A stretch of DNA of 35,248 bases from Rhizobacter sp. (GTDB taxonomy: Bacteria > Pseudomonadota > Gammaproteobacteria > Burkholderiales > Burkholderiaceae_C). The DNA lies in NCBI GenBank assembly GCA_025355745.1, contig JANXZA010000260.1:1-35248 (forward strand), written 5' to 3'. The notes beneath the pieces are model-generated. The model was not told where the DNA came from, ran no database searches, and worked only from the letters and a program-made list of their open reading frames with translations. The translations under genes and the position numbers were made by a program. This document shows positions 1 through 7,976 of the stretch, in pieces (positions within the stretch are counted from its first letter, which is position 1; the number at the start of each line of letters is the position of its first letter).

Positions 1-944
1 TTCACGCGCCGGTCGTAGAGCACGTCGACCAGCCAGGTGAAGCGGCGTGCCTCGGACGCATTGCGTACCGCCATCTGCGGCACGCCGCTGAGCAGCAGGG
101 TGTGGAACTGGGTCGCGAGTTCGAGGTAGTCGTTCTGTGAACGCGGCCCGCCGCACAGCACCTTGAAGTCGAACCAGACCACACCGCCGGCCCGCCGCCG
201 GGCCGGCAATTCGCGGTGCTCGATGTGCAGCAACGGGCTCTCGTCTCTGGCTTCGGCCAGGCGCTCGAAAGCGTCGGTCATTGCAGCGTCGGCGGCCGCG
301 TCGAGCGGTGTCTGGTACAGGCCGATCTGCTCCAGCGTGAGCTGGCGGTAGTCGGTGCCATTGTCGACGCTGATGACTTCAAGCCTGCTCTTCAGCAGCT
401 CGATCGCCGGCAGGATGCGGTCCCGGTGCAGGCCGTTCGGGTACAGGTCGTCGGGCCGGAAGTTCGAGGTGGTGACGATGCTGACGCGGTTCTCGAACAG
501 CGACTCGAGCAGCCGGTGCAGGATCATCGCATCGGTCACGTCGGCGACGTGAAATTCATCGAAGCAGATCAGCCGGTAGCGGCGCGCAACGCGCCGCCCC
601 AACTCCTGCAAGGGGTTGACCGTGCCGTGCAGATCGGCGAGTTCGCGGTGCACCTCGCGCATGAACTCGTGGAAGTGCAGCCGGGTCTTGCGCTGCAAGG
701 GCACGGCATTGAAGAAGCAGTCCATCAGGAAGCTCTTGCCTCGCCCGACACCGCCGTGCATGTACACACCGCGCGGGATCGGCGGGCGCACGATCAGCTT
801 GGTCAGCGCATTGCCGCGCCGCGCCTTGTAGTCGGCCCATTCGCGCTCGCAGCGTTCGAGTGAATCGATTGCGCGCAACTGCGCCGGATCGGCGCTGTAG
901 CCACGCTCGGCGAGGGTGTGCGCATAGAGCTCACGGACTCCCAT
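1..944 (-). CDS. zapE: ZapE/AFG1-type cell-division ATPase, C-terminus cut by window edge
   Basis: P-loop ATPase of the ZapE/AFG1 family. In E. coli ZapE interacts with FtsZ and affects Z-ring stability late in division; the mitochondrial homologue acts on respiratory-chain proteins. I read about 314 residues from ATG 944 (MGVRELYAHTLAERGYS) before the reading frame runs off the left edge. The Walker A motif GGVGRGKS lies at residues 64-71 within MHGGVGRGKSFLMD, the typical ZapE form, and the Walker B segment LICFDEFHVAD follows. The visible end (LVDVLYDRRVK) matches the conserved block some 40-60 residues before the family's usual C-terminus, so the gene is cut by the window rather than broken. 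It starts 17 nt after the odhL stop on the same strand and is probably the last gene of the odh operon. The family call is firm; the role in this organism is inferred. Confidence 0.93.
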   Translation of the reverse strand, partial: MGVRELYAHTLAERGYSADPAQLRAIDSLERCEREWADYKARRGNALTKLIVRPPIPRGVYMHGGVGRGKSFLMDCFFNAVPLQRKTRLHFHEFMREVHRELADLHGTVNPLQELGRRVARRYRLICFDEFHVADVTDAMILHRLLESLFENRVSIVTTSNFRPDDLYPNGLHRDRILPAIELLKSRLEVISVDNGTDYRQLTLEQIGLYQTPLDAAADAAMTDAFERLAEARDESPLLHIEHRELPARRRAGGVVWFDFKVLCGGPRSQNDYLELATQFHTLLLSGVPQMAVRNASEARRFTWLVDVLYDRRV

Positions 945-961
945 CGCAGACTGCCGAAGCG

Positions 962-2389
962 TCAGAAATTCAGCGTGCGTTTGTCGACCGCGAGGGCGGC
1001 TTCCTTGGTCGCTTCCGAGAGCGACGGGTGGGCATGGCAGATGCGCGCGAGGTCTTCGGCCGAGGCCCTGAACGACATCGCCACTACCGCCTCGGCGATC
1101 AGCTCAGAGGCCATCGGCCCGACGATGTGCACGCCCAGGATCTCGTCGGTCTTCGCGTCGGCCAGCATCTTCACCATGCCGGTCGTGTCGCCGAGCGCGC
1201 GGGCCCGGCCGTTCGCCATGAACGGAAAGCTGCCGGCGTTGTAGGCACGGCCCGCCGCCTTCAGTTGCTGTTCGTTCTGGCCGACCCACGCAATCTCGGG
1301 CGCGGTGTAGATGACCCACGGCACGGTGTTGAAGTCGACATGCCCATGCTGGCCGGCGATGTGCTCGGCCACCGCCACGCCCTCTTCTTCGGCCTTGTGC
1401 GCAAGCATCGGGCCGAGCACCACATCGCCGACGGCCCAGACGTTTTGCAGGCTGGTCTTGCAGTCGGCATCGACCGCGATGAAGCCGCGTTCGTCGAGCT
1501 TCAAACCCACCGCGTCGGCATTCAGGCCGTTCGTGTTCGGCACCCGGCCGATCGAGACGATCAGCTTCTCGCAGGCCAGCGTCTGCGCCTTGCCGGCGGC
1601 GTCGGTGTAGGCAACGTTGACACCCGACTTGTCGGAAGTGACGGCACTGATCTTCACGCCCAGGTTGATCTTCAGGCCTTGCTTCGTGAATGCCTTGTGG
1701 GCCTCTTTTGCGATTTGTTCATCGACTGCGCCGAGGAACACCGGCAGCGCTTCGAGCACGGTCACGTCGGCACCGAGGCGGCGCCAGACCGAGCCCATCT
1801 CCAGGCCGATCACGCCGGAGCCGATCACGCCGAGCGTCTTCGGCACGGCAGGAATGCGCAGCGCGCCGTCGTTCGACAGGATGGTCGCTTCATCGAAGTC
1901 GGCGCCGGGCAGCGCACGCGGGATCGAGCCGGTGGCAACGATCACGTGCTTCGCCGTCAGCGTCTCGAGTTTGGCGCCGGTGACCGCAATCTCGTGGCCG
2001 GCCGCGTCCGCCTTCACGAACGCGCCGCGACCATGGAAGAACGTGACCTTGTTCTTCTTGAACAGGTACAGGATGCCGTCGTTGTTCTGCTTCACGACCG
2101 CGCTCTTGCGCGCCAGCATCTTCGCCACGTCGATCGACAGGTTGGTCAGGCCGATGCCGTGGTCGGCGAAGTGGTGCCCGGCCTGCTCGAAGTTCTCGCT
2201 CGACTGCAGCAAGGCCTTCGACGGAATGCAGCCGACGTTGGTGCAGGTGCCGCCGAGCGCAGGCGCGCCCTTGTCGTTCACGGCCTCGTCGATGCAGGCG
2301 GTATTGAAGCCCAGTTGCGCCGCGCGGATGGCGGCAATGTAGCCACCGGGCCCGCCGCCGATGACGACGACGTCGAATGCTTTGCTCAC
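962..2389 (-). CDS. odhL: Dihydrolipoyl dehydrogenase (E3) of the 2-oxoglutarate dehydrogenase complex
   Basis: 475-residue FAD-dependent disulfide oxidoreductase that reoxidises the dihydrolipoyl groups of E2 and passes electrons to NAD+. The N-terminal FAD-binding motif GGGPGG is at residues 11-16. The redox-active disulfide [13 protein letters not shown] uses C49 and C54. A central NAD-binding segment [10 protein letters not shown] follows, and the C-terminal catalytic pair of the HPxxxE motif is H454 and E459 (HAHPSLSE). The start is GTG at 2389, with an AGGA ribosome-binding site about seven nt upstream; the conserved [12 protein letters not shown] begins directly after it. It lies 39 nt behind odhB and 17 nt before zapE. 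Position in the odhA-odhB-odhL order makes it the E3 of the 2-oxoglutarate complex; whether it also serves pyruvate dehydrogenase or glycine cleavage cannot be told from sequence. Also called lpdA. Confidence 0.97.
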   Translation of the reverse strand: MSKAFDVVVIGGGPGGYIAAIRAAQLGFNTACIDEAVNDKGAPALGGTCTNVGCIPSKALLQSSENFEQAGHHFADHGIGLTNLSIDVAKMLARKSAVVKQNNDGILYLFKKNKVTFFHGRGAFVKADAAGHEIAVTGAKLETLTAKHVIVATGSIPRALPGADFDEATILSNDGALRIPAVPKTLGVIGSGVIGLEMGSVWRRLGADVTVLEALPVFLGAVDEQIAKEAHKAFTKQGLKINLGVKISAVTSDKSGVNVAYTDAAGKAQTLACEKLIVSIGRVPNTNGLNADAVGLKLDERGFIAVDADCKTSLQNVWAVGDVVLGPMLAHKAEEEGVAVAEHIAGQHGHVDFNTVPWVIYTAPEIAWVGQNEQQLKAAGRAYNAGSFPFMANGRARALGDTTGMVKMLADAKTDEILGVHIVGPMASELIAEAVVAMSFRASAEDLARICHAHPSLSEATKEAALAVDKRTLNF

Positions 2390-2428
2390 GGCTCGATCCT
2401 CAGCGGTCAGATATCAAATGTCGAAGAA

Positions 2429-3700
2429 TCAAATATCAAAGAGAAGGCGGGCCGGATCTTCCAGCGCTTCCTTCATCGCCACCAGCCCGAGCACCGCTTC
2501 GCGGCCGTCGATGATGCGGTGGTCGTACGACATCGCCAGGTAGTTCATCGGCCGCACGACGATCACGCCGTTCTCGACCACTGCGCGGTCTTTCGTGGCG
2601 TGCACGCCGAGGATGGCCGCTTGCGGCGGGTTGATGATGGGTGTGGACAGCATCGAGCCGAAGGTGCCGCCGTTGCTGATCGAGAACGTGCCGCCGGTCA
2701 GGTCGTCGAGCGAGAGCTTGCCTTCGCCGGCCTTCTTGCCGAACTCCGAGATCTTCTTCTCGATGTCGGCGAAGCTCATCTGATCGGCATTGCGCAGGAT
2801 CGGCACGACCCGGCCGCGTGGCGAGCCGACCGCGATGCCGATGTCGAAGTAGCCGTGGTAGACGATGTCGTTGCCATCGACCGAGGCATTGATGATCGGG
2901 TACTTCTTCAGCGCCGCCACCGCCGCCTTCACGAAGAAGCTCATGAAGCCGATCTTCACGCCGTGCTCCTTCTCGAACTTCTCCTGGAAGCGCTTGCGCA
3001 TCTCCATCACCGGCGCCATGTTGACTTCGTTGAACGTGGTCAGGATCGCGTTCGTCGACTGCGACATCACCAGCCGTTCGGCGATGCGAGCCCGCAGCCG
3101 GCTCATCGGCACGCGCTGCTCCGGGCGGTCGCCGAGCGACGGCCCCGGTGGCGCAGCGACGGTCGGCAGTGCGGCCCTCGGCGCGGACGCCACGACCGGG
3201 GCCGTCATCGCGATCGGCCGGGTGCCGACGTCGATTGCGGCCAGCACATCGCCCTTGGTCACGCGGCCGTCCTTGCCGGTGCCGGGCACCGAGCCGGCCG
3301 GGATGCGGTTGTCGGCCATCAGCTTGGCAGCGGCGGGCATCGCCGGCGCGCCGGGCACCGCATCGGGAATGATCGTGGACGGCACACCGAGCGTGGCGCC
3401 GGGCGCCGGCTCGCCGGCCGGCACCGGCTTGACTTCGAGCGGGCTGGTGGCCTCGATGCCTTCGGTGTCGATCTTCGCGATCACCTCCTCGGCAACGCAC
3501 AGGTCACCGTCGTTCTTGATCAGTTGAGCCAGCACGCCCGAGGCCGGTGCCGGCACTTCGAGCACCACTTTGTCGGTCTCGATCTCGACCAGGATCTCGT
3601 CCATCTCGACCGCCTCGCCCGGCCGCTTTTTCCACTGCAGCAAGGTGGCCTCGGCCACCGACTCGGACAACTGCGGAACCTTCACTTCAACGAGTGCCAT
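2429..3700 (-). CDS. odhB: Dihydrolipoyllysine succinyltransferase (E2) of the 2-oxoglutarate dehydrogenase complex
   Basis: E2 core enzyme, 423 residues, transferring the succinyl group from lipoyl-lysine to CoA. Domain order: one lipoyl domain at about residues 2-77 with the lipoylated K44 in EIETDKVVLEV; an Ala/Pro-rich linker; a peripheral E3/E1-binding domain (KLMADNRIPAGSVPGTGKDG); another flexible linker; and the C-terminal acyltransferase with active-site motif H394-RII-D398-G. The frame is open eight codons further upstream, but ATG 3700 is preferred: the family starts with ALVEVKVPQLSES and a purine-rich AGAGAG stretch lies just upstream. The spacer to odhA carries two stem-loops. 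The gene ends with Phe-Asp-Ile-stop, and the same four codons recur in frame five codons later, after the stop. Only one lipoyl domain is present, the common arrangement for OGDH E2. Confidence 0.97.
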   Translation of the reverse strand: MALVEVKVPQLSESVAEATLLQWKKRPGEAVEMDEILVEIETDKVVLEVPAPASGVLAQLIKNDGDLCVAEEVIAKIDTEGIEATSPLEVKPVPAGEPAPGATLGVPSTIIPDAVPGAPAMPAAAKLMADNRIPAGSVPGTGKDGRVTKGDVLAAIDVGTRPIAMTAPVVASAPRAALPTVAAPPGPSLGDRPEQRVPMSRLRARIAERLVMSQSTNAILTTFNEVNMAPVMEMRKRFQEKFEKEHGVKIGFMSFFVKAAVAALKKYPIINASVDGNDIVYHGYFDIGIAVGSPRGRVVPILRNADQMSFADIEKKISEFGKKAGEGKLSLDDLTGGTFSISNGGTFGSMLSTPIINPPQAAILGVHATKDRAVVENGVIVVRPMNYLAMSYDHRIIDGREAVLGLVAMKEALEDPARLLFDI

Positions 3701-3756
3701 GTGATCTCTCTTGTTGGTTTTCAAGGCACCAGCGCGCTGCGCCGGCCGCCCGCCGA

Positions 3757-3820
3757 GTTGAACGGCCGAAGGTCCGTTCCAACGCGGCGAGTTGTCCCGG
3801 CGCGAAGCGTCCGGGATAAC
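3757..3820 (-). other. Two stem-loops in the odhA-odhB spacer
   Basis: Directly after the odhA stop (3822-3824) the minus strand forms GTTATCCCGG / CCGGGACAAC with an inner CGC-TTC-GCG (3791-3820). It is followed by a second hairpin, GAACGG / CCGTTC extended by GTTG / CAAC with a one-base bulge (3757-3783). Neither has a downstream T run, so they are not classical terminators. They could protect or process the mRNA between E1 and E2 and so set different E1 and E2 amounts; that is inference. Confidence 0.5.
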
Positions 3821-3821
3821 A

Positions 3822-6680
3822 CTATTTGGACAGAACGAAGCCCTTCAGCTTGCCGTAGGCCTGCTCCAGCAGCGCCTTCAACTGCTCCTGGTGCAGATGC
3901 GCATAGCCCACCGCCGGCGACGCCGACGCCGGCCGCCCGGCATAGCCGAGCTTCTGCCCATCGCTCATGTTTTCATGGATGTAATGCTGGACGAAGAACC
4001 ACGCGCCCTGGTTCTGCGGTTCGTCCTGGCACCAGATGACTTCGGTCGCGTTCGGGTACTTCTTCATCTCGGCCGCGAATGCCTTGTGCGGGAACGGGTA
4101 CAGCTGCTCGACGCGCAACAGCGCCACGTCGCCGTTCTTGCGCTCGGCGCGCGCCTTCACGAGGTCATAGTAAATCTTGCCTGAGCAGGCGATCACGCGC
4201 CTCACCTTGTCGGCGTTCACCTCAGCGCTGACCTCGCCGATCACGGTCTTGAACTCGCCGCGCGTGAACTCCGTGAGCGGTGAGCCGGCATCCTTCGCAC
4301 GCAACAACGACTTCGGCGTCATGATGATCAGCGGCTTGCGGAACATGCGCACCATCTGGCGCCGCAGCACATGGAAGATCTGGCTCGACGAGGTCGGCTG
4401 GACGATCTGCATGTTGTTGTCGGCCGCCAGCTGCATGAAGCGCTCGAGGCGGGCCGAGCTGTGCTCCGGCCCCTGCCCTTCATAGCCGTGCGGCAGCATC
4501 AGCGTGATGCCGTTGGCGCGGCCCCACTTCACTTCGCCCGAGGCGATGAACTGGTCGATCACGACCTGCGCGCCGTTCACGAAGTCGCCGAACTGCGCCT
4601 CCCAGATCACCAGCGTGTTCGGCTCGGCCGAGGCATAGCCGTACTCGAAGCCGAGCACCGCTTCTTCGGACAGCAGCGAGTCGATCACGACGAAAGGCGC
4701 CTGCGCGTCGGCCACGTGCTGCAGTGGCGTGTAGGTGCCCTCGTCCCACTTCTCGCGGTTCTGGTCGTGCAGCACCGAGTGGCGGTGCGTGAAGGTGCCG
4801 CGCCCGCAGTCTTCACCCGACAGCCGCACCGCGTAGCCGCTCGCCACCAGAGACGCATACGCGAGGTGCTCGCCCATGCCCCAGTCGACATTGATCTCGC
4901 CCCGGCCCATCGCGCCGCGATCGGCCAGCACCTTCTCGACCAGCGAGTGCGCCTTGAAGTTGGCGGGGATGGTGGTGATGCGCTCGGCCAGCCGCCTGAT
5001 CTCGGACAACGGCAGCGCGGTGTCGGCGGCGTCGGTCCACTTCTTGCCAAGGAAGGGCGCCCAGTCGACGGCGTACTTGCTCTTGTAGTTGGTCAACACC
5101 GGGTCGTAGGTGCTCTTGCCCGCATCCATCGCGGCGCGCAGTGCCTTGACCATCACGTCCGGGCCGTCGGCCGGCAGGACGCCCTGCGCCACCAGCTTTT
5201 CGCCGTACAACTTGCGCGTGCCGGGGTGGGCCGCAATCTTCTTGTACATCAGCGGCTGGGTCAGCGCCGGCGTGTCCTGCTCGTTGTGCCCGAGCTTGCG
5301 GAAGCAGACGATGTCGACCACCACGTCCTTGTTGAATTCCTGCCGGTAGTCGAGCGCGAGCTGGGTGCACAGCACCACCGCTTCGGGGTCGTCGCCGTTC
5401 ACGTGCAGCACCGGTGCTTCGATCATCTTGACGACGTCGGTGCAGTACAGCGTCGAGCGCGAATCGCGCGGGTCGCTGGTGGTGAAGCCGATCTGGTTGT
5501 TGATGACCACATGCACCGTGCCGCCGGTGAAGTAGCCGCGCGTCTGCGCCAGCGCCAGTGTTTCCATCACCACGCCCTGGCCGGCGAAGGCCGCGTCGCC
5601 GTGGACGATGATGGGCAGCACCGAGTCGCCCTCCTTGTCGCCACGCCGGTCCAGGCGCGCCTTGACCGAGCCTTCGACCACCGGGTTGACGATCTCCAGG
5701 TGCGAGGGGTTGAACGCCAGGCTCAGGTGCACCGGGCCGCCCGAGGTGGTGATGTCGCTGGAGAAACCCTGGTGGTACTTCACGTCGCCCGACGGCAGGT
5801 TCTCGGGCGCGGTGTGGTCGAACTCGGCAAACAGGTCGCCGGGCATCTTGCCGAGCGTGTTCACCAGCACGTTCAAGCGGCCGCGGTGCGCCATGCCGAT
5901 GACGATCTCCTGCACGCCGGCGGCGCCGCCGCGCTGCACCAGTTCGTCCATCGAGGCGATGAAGCTTTCGCCGCCTTCGAGCGAGAAGCGCTTCTGGCCG
6001 ACGTACTTGGTGTGCAGGTAGCGCTCCAGCCCTTCGGCCGCCGTCAGCCGGTCGAGGATGTGCTTCTTCTGCTCGGCGTTGAAGGTCGGCTTGGAGCGGA
6101 TCGACTCCAGCCGCTCCTGCCACCAGCGCTTCTCGGTCGGCGCGGTGATGTGCATGTACTCGACGCCGATCGAGCCGCAATACGTCTCACGCAGCGCCTG
6201 CACGATCTCGCGAAGGGTCATGCTCTCGGCGGTCGAGAAGTAGGTGTTGGTGGCACTGAAGGCGATGTCCATGTCGGATTCGCTCAGGTCGTAGAACGCC
6301 GGCTCGAGCTCGGGAATCTTCGGCCGTTCCTGGCGCTTCAGCGGGTCGAGGTCGGCCCAGCGCGAGCCGAGGATGCGGTAGGCCGCGATCAGCGACTGCA
6401 CATGCACCTGCTTGCGCGCGATCGCCAGGTCGGTGGTGGAGGCCTTGCTGCCGAAGGTGCCGGCCTTGGCGCGCTGCGCGAACGATTCGACGACCGGCGC
6501 ATGAGCCACGTCGCGGGCATCGCTGCCATCGGCAGCGGCCACATGCTGGAGCGCATCGAAGTGCTTGCGCCAGCTCTCGGGCACCGAGCCGGGGTTGTCG
6601 AGGTAGGCCTCGTACATCTCTTCGACGTACGGCGCATTGCCCCCGAACAGGTACGAATTGGACCTGTACTGCTGCATCAT
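3822..6680 (-). CDS. odhA: 2-oxoglutarate dehydrogenase E1 component
   Basis: Thiamine-diphosphate-dependent E1 that decarboxylates 2-oxoglutarate and succinylates the lipoyl group of OdhB; a TCA-cycle step in the cytoplasm. 952 residues from ATG 6680, the usual OdhA/SucA size. The N-terminal segment MMQQYRSNSYLFGGNAPYVEE is the conserved OdhA N-terminus. HGDAAFAGQG and the downstream NNQIGFTTSDPRDSRST are the cofactor and substrate-binding blocks of the family; EYMHI and MAHRGRLNVL are also conserved. The frame can start earlier at GTG 6689, but AAGGTGAG lies over that GTG and is ideally spaced for the ATG pair at 6680/6677, so ATG 6680 is chosen. First gene of the odh operon. A 265-nt upstream region holds a CACCGG-AAA-CCGGTG hairpin just before the ribosome-binding site and a weak extended -10 candidate. 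Confidence 0.97.
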   Translation of the reverse strand: MMQQYRSNSYLFGGNAPYVEEMYEAYLDNPGSVPESWRKHFDALQHVAAADGSDARDVAHAPVVESFAQRAKAGTFGSKASTTDLAIARKQVHVQSLIAAYRILGSRWADLDPLKRQERPKIPELEPAFYDLSESDMDIAFSATNTYFSTAESMTLREIVQALRETYCGSIGVEYMHITAPTEKRWWQERLESIRSKPTFNAEQKKHILDRLTAAEGLERYLHTKYVGQKRFSLEGGESFIASMDELVQRGGAAGVQEIVIGMAHRGRLNVLVNTLGKMPGDLFAEFDHTAPENLPSGDVKYHQGFSSDITTSGGPVHLSLAFNPSHLEIVNPVVEGSVKARLDRRGDKEGDSVLPIIVHGDAAFAGQGVVMETLALAQTRGYFTGGTVHVVINNQIGFTTSDPRDSRSTLYCTDVVKMIEAPVLHVNGDDPEAVVLCTQLALDYRQEFNKDVVVDIVCFRKLGHNEQDTPALTQPLMYKKIAAHPGTRKLYGEKLVAQGVLPADGPDVMVKALRAAMDAGKSTYDPVLTNYKSKYAVDWAPFLGKKWTDAADTALPLSEIRRLAERITTIPANFKAHSLVEKVLADRGAMGRGEINVDWGMGEHLAYASLVASGYAVRLSGEDCGRGTFTHRHSVLHDQNREKWDEGTYTPLQHVADAQAPFVVIDSLLSEEAVLGFEYGYASAEPNTLVIWEAQFGDFVNGAQVVIDQFIASGEVKWGRANGITLMLPHGYEGQGPEHSSARLERFMQLAADNNMQIVQPTSSSQIFHVLRRQMVRMFRKPLIIMTPKSLLRAKDAGSPLTEFTRGEFKTVIGEVSAEVNADKVRRVIACSGKIYYDLVKARAERKNGDVALLRVEQLYPFPHKAFAAEMKKYPNATEVIWCQDEPQNQGAWFFVQHYIHENMSDGQKLGYAGRPASASPAVGYAHLHQEQLKALLEQAYGKLKGFVLSK

Positions 6681-6695
6681 TTCGCTCACCTTTCA

Positions 6696-6710
6696 CACCG
6701 GTTTCCGGTG
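6696..6710 (-). promoter_or_regulatory. Small hairpin in the odhA 5' leader
   Basis: CACCGG-AAA-CCGGTG (minus strand), a perfect 6-bp stem with a three-base loop. It ends five nt before the AAGGTGAG ribosome-binding site of odhA. It may influence ribosome access or mRNA stability. Further upstream, at 6835-6827, the minus strand reads TGTTACAGT, which fits an extended -10 element only loosely; no convincing -35 accompanies it. Confidence 0.35.
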
Positions 6711-6954
6711 CTGTAGTGGGTTGAAAAACCTTCCGCGTCGCGGCTACGCCGCTGGCGGACTAGCGACCCGCCTCGCAGTGCTCTGCAAGGGGACGGGAAG
6801 GACTTGAGAGTTCAGTCAAGGCCGCGACTGTAACACCGCACTCTGGCGGTTTGATCGCTGAAAGAAGGCCGACAAAGCAGTGCATTGCGCTGCGTCAGCA
6901 AAACGACAGAGCAGCGTCAGCGCCGTGTCAATACCTGCATCGACGAATGCGGAA

Positions 6955-7914
6955 TCAGCGAACCGCGACGCGCTGGCTGGCGAGCGCGTACTCGCGCTTC
7001 AGGCGGGCGATCAGCTCGGCCGCCGGCAGCACGCTCTTGATCGCGCCGATGCCCTGGCCGCAGCCCCAGATGTCCTTCCAGGCCTTGGTCGAATTCCCGC
7101 CGAAGTTCATCTTGCTGGGGTCGCTCTCGGGCAGGGCTTCCGGGTCGAGCCCGGCGTTGCGGATCGAACCCTTCAGGTAGTTGCCGTGCACGCCGGTGAA
7201 CAGATTGCTGTAGACGATGTCGTCGCTGCTGCCGTTGACGATCATCTGCTTGTAGCCGTCGACAGCGCGCGCCTCTTCAGTCGCCACGAAGGCCGAGCCG
7301 ATGTAGGCGAAGTCGGCGCCCATCGCCTGCGCCGCCAGCACGGCACCGCCGCTGGCAATTGCGCCGCTCAGCGCGACCGGCCCATCGAACCACTCGCGGA
7401 TCTCCTGGATCAGCGCGAACGGGCTCTTCACGCCGGCGTGGCCGCCCGCGCCGGCCGCCACCGCGACCAGGCCATCGGCGCCCTTCTCGATCGCCTTCCG
7501 GGCGAAGAAGTTGCTGATGATGTCGTGCAGCACCACACCGCCCCAGGCATGGACCGCATCGTTCACGTCGGTGCGCGCGCCGAGCGAGGTGATGACGATG
7601 GGCACCTTGTACTTGGCGCAGACCTGCATGTCGTGGTCGAGCCGGTCATTGCTCTTGTGCACGATCTGGTTGATCGCGAAGGGTGCGGCCCTTTGATCCG
7701 GGTGTGCCTTGTCGTGGGCCGCCAGCGTCTCGGTGATTTCGGCCAGCCAGTCGTCGAGCTGCTCGGCCGGGCGCGCATTCAGCGACGGCATCGCGCCGAC
7801 CACGCCGGCCTTGCACTGCGCGATCACGAGTTTCGGTGTGCTGATGATGAACAGCGGCGCGCCGAAGATCGGCAGCGGCAGCGAGGCAAGAACTCCGGGC
7901 AAGGGCATGGGCAT
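6955..7914 (-). CDS. Nitronate monooxygenase-like FMN enzyme (NPD/2-nitropropane dioxygenase family)
   Basis: 319 residues from ATG 7914, a TIM-barrel flavoprotein of the nitronate monooxygenase family, which oxidises alkyl nitronates such as propionate-3-nitronate using FMN and O2. The N-terminal block PLPIFGAPLFIISTPKLVIAQCKAG is family-typical. The FMN-phosphate region appears as VAVAAGAGGHAG, with SGAIASGGAVLAAQAMGADFAYIGSAF after it, ending in the conserved WGCGQGIGAI segment. An upstream in-frame GTG (7923) is possible; ATG 7914 has GGTGA about five nt upstream and is preferred. It lies 62 nt downstream of the acyl-CoA dehydrogenase on the same strand and probably shares its transcript. 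The family also contains enoyl-reductase (FabK)-like members, so the substrate is open; the neighbourhood suggests acyl or organic-acid catabolism or detoxification. Confidence 0.85.
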   Translation of the reverse strand: MPMPLPGVLASLPLPIFGAPLFIISTPKLVIAQCKAGVVGAMPSLNARPAEQLDDWLAEITETLAAHDKAHPDQRAAPFAINQIVHKSNDRLDHDMQVCAKYKVPIVITSLGARTDVNDAVHAWGGVVLHDIISNFFARKAIEKGADGLVAVAAGAGGHAGVKSPFALIQEIREWFDGPVALSGAIASGGAVLAAQAMGADFAYIGSAFVATEEARAVDGYKQMIVNGSSDDIVYSNLFTGVHGNYLKGSIRNAGLDPEALPESDPSKMNFGGNSTKAWKDIWGCGQGIGAIKSVLPAAELIARLKREYALASQRVAVR

Positions 7915-7976
7915 GGCTTTCACCCGCGGCGCGGATCGAGATAGATCGGTGGTCGAAGAGAGATGGACCGGGCGGA

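Noticed and set aside
860-4039. A 1059-codon plus-strand open frame
   Set aside because: It is antisense to odhL and odhB, has Arg/His/Asp-rich low-complexity translation and no domain; the minus strand shows complete catalytic motifs. High-GC antisense artefact.
4371-6716. A 781-codon plus-strand open frame
   Set aside because: Antisense to odhA with the same His/Arg/Val-rich character; no start signal or recognisable domain.
6690-6954. Clear sigma-70 promoter for the odh operon
   Set aside because: Only weak -10-like matches were seen and no paired -35; not called as a promoter.
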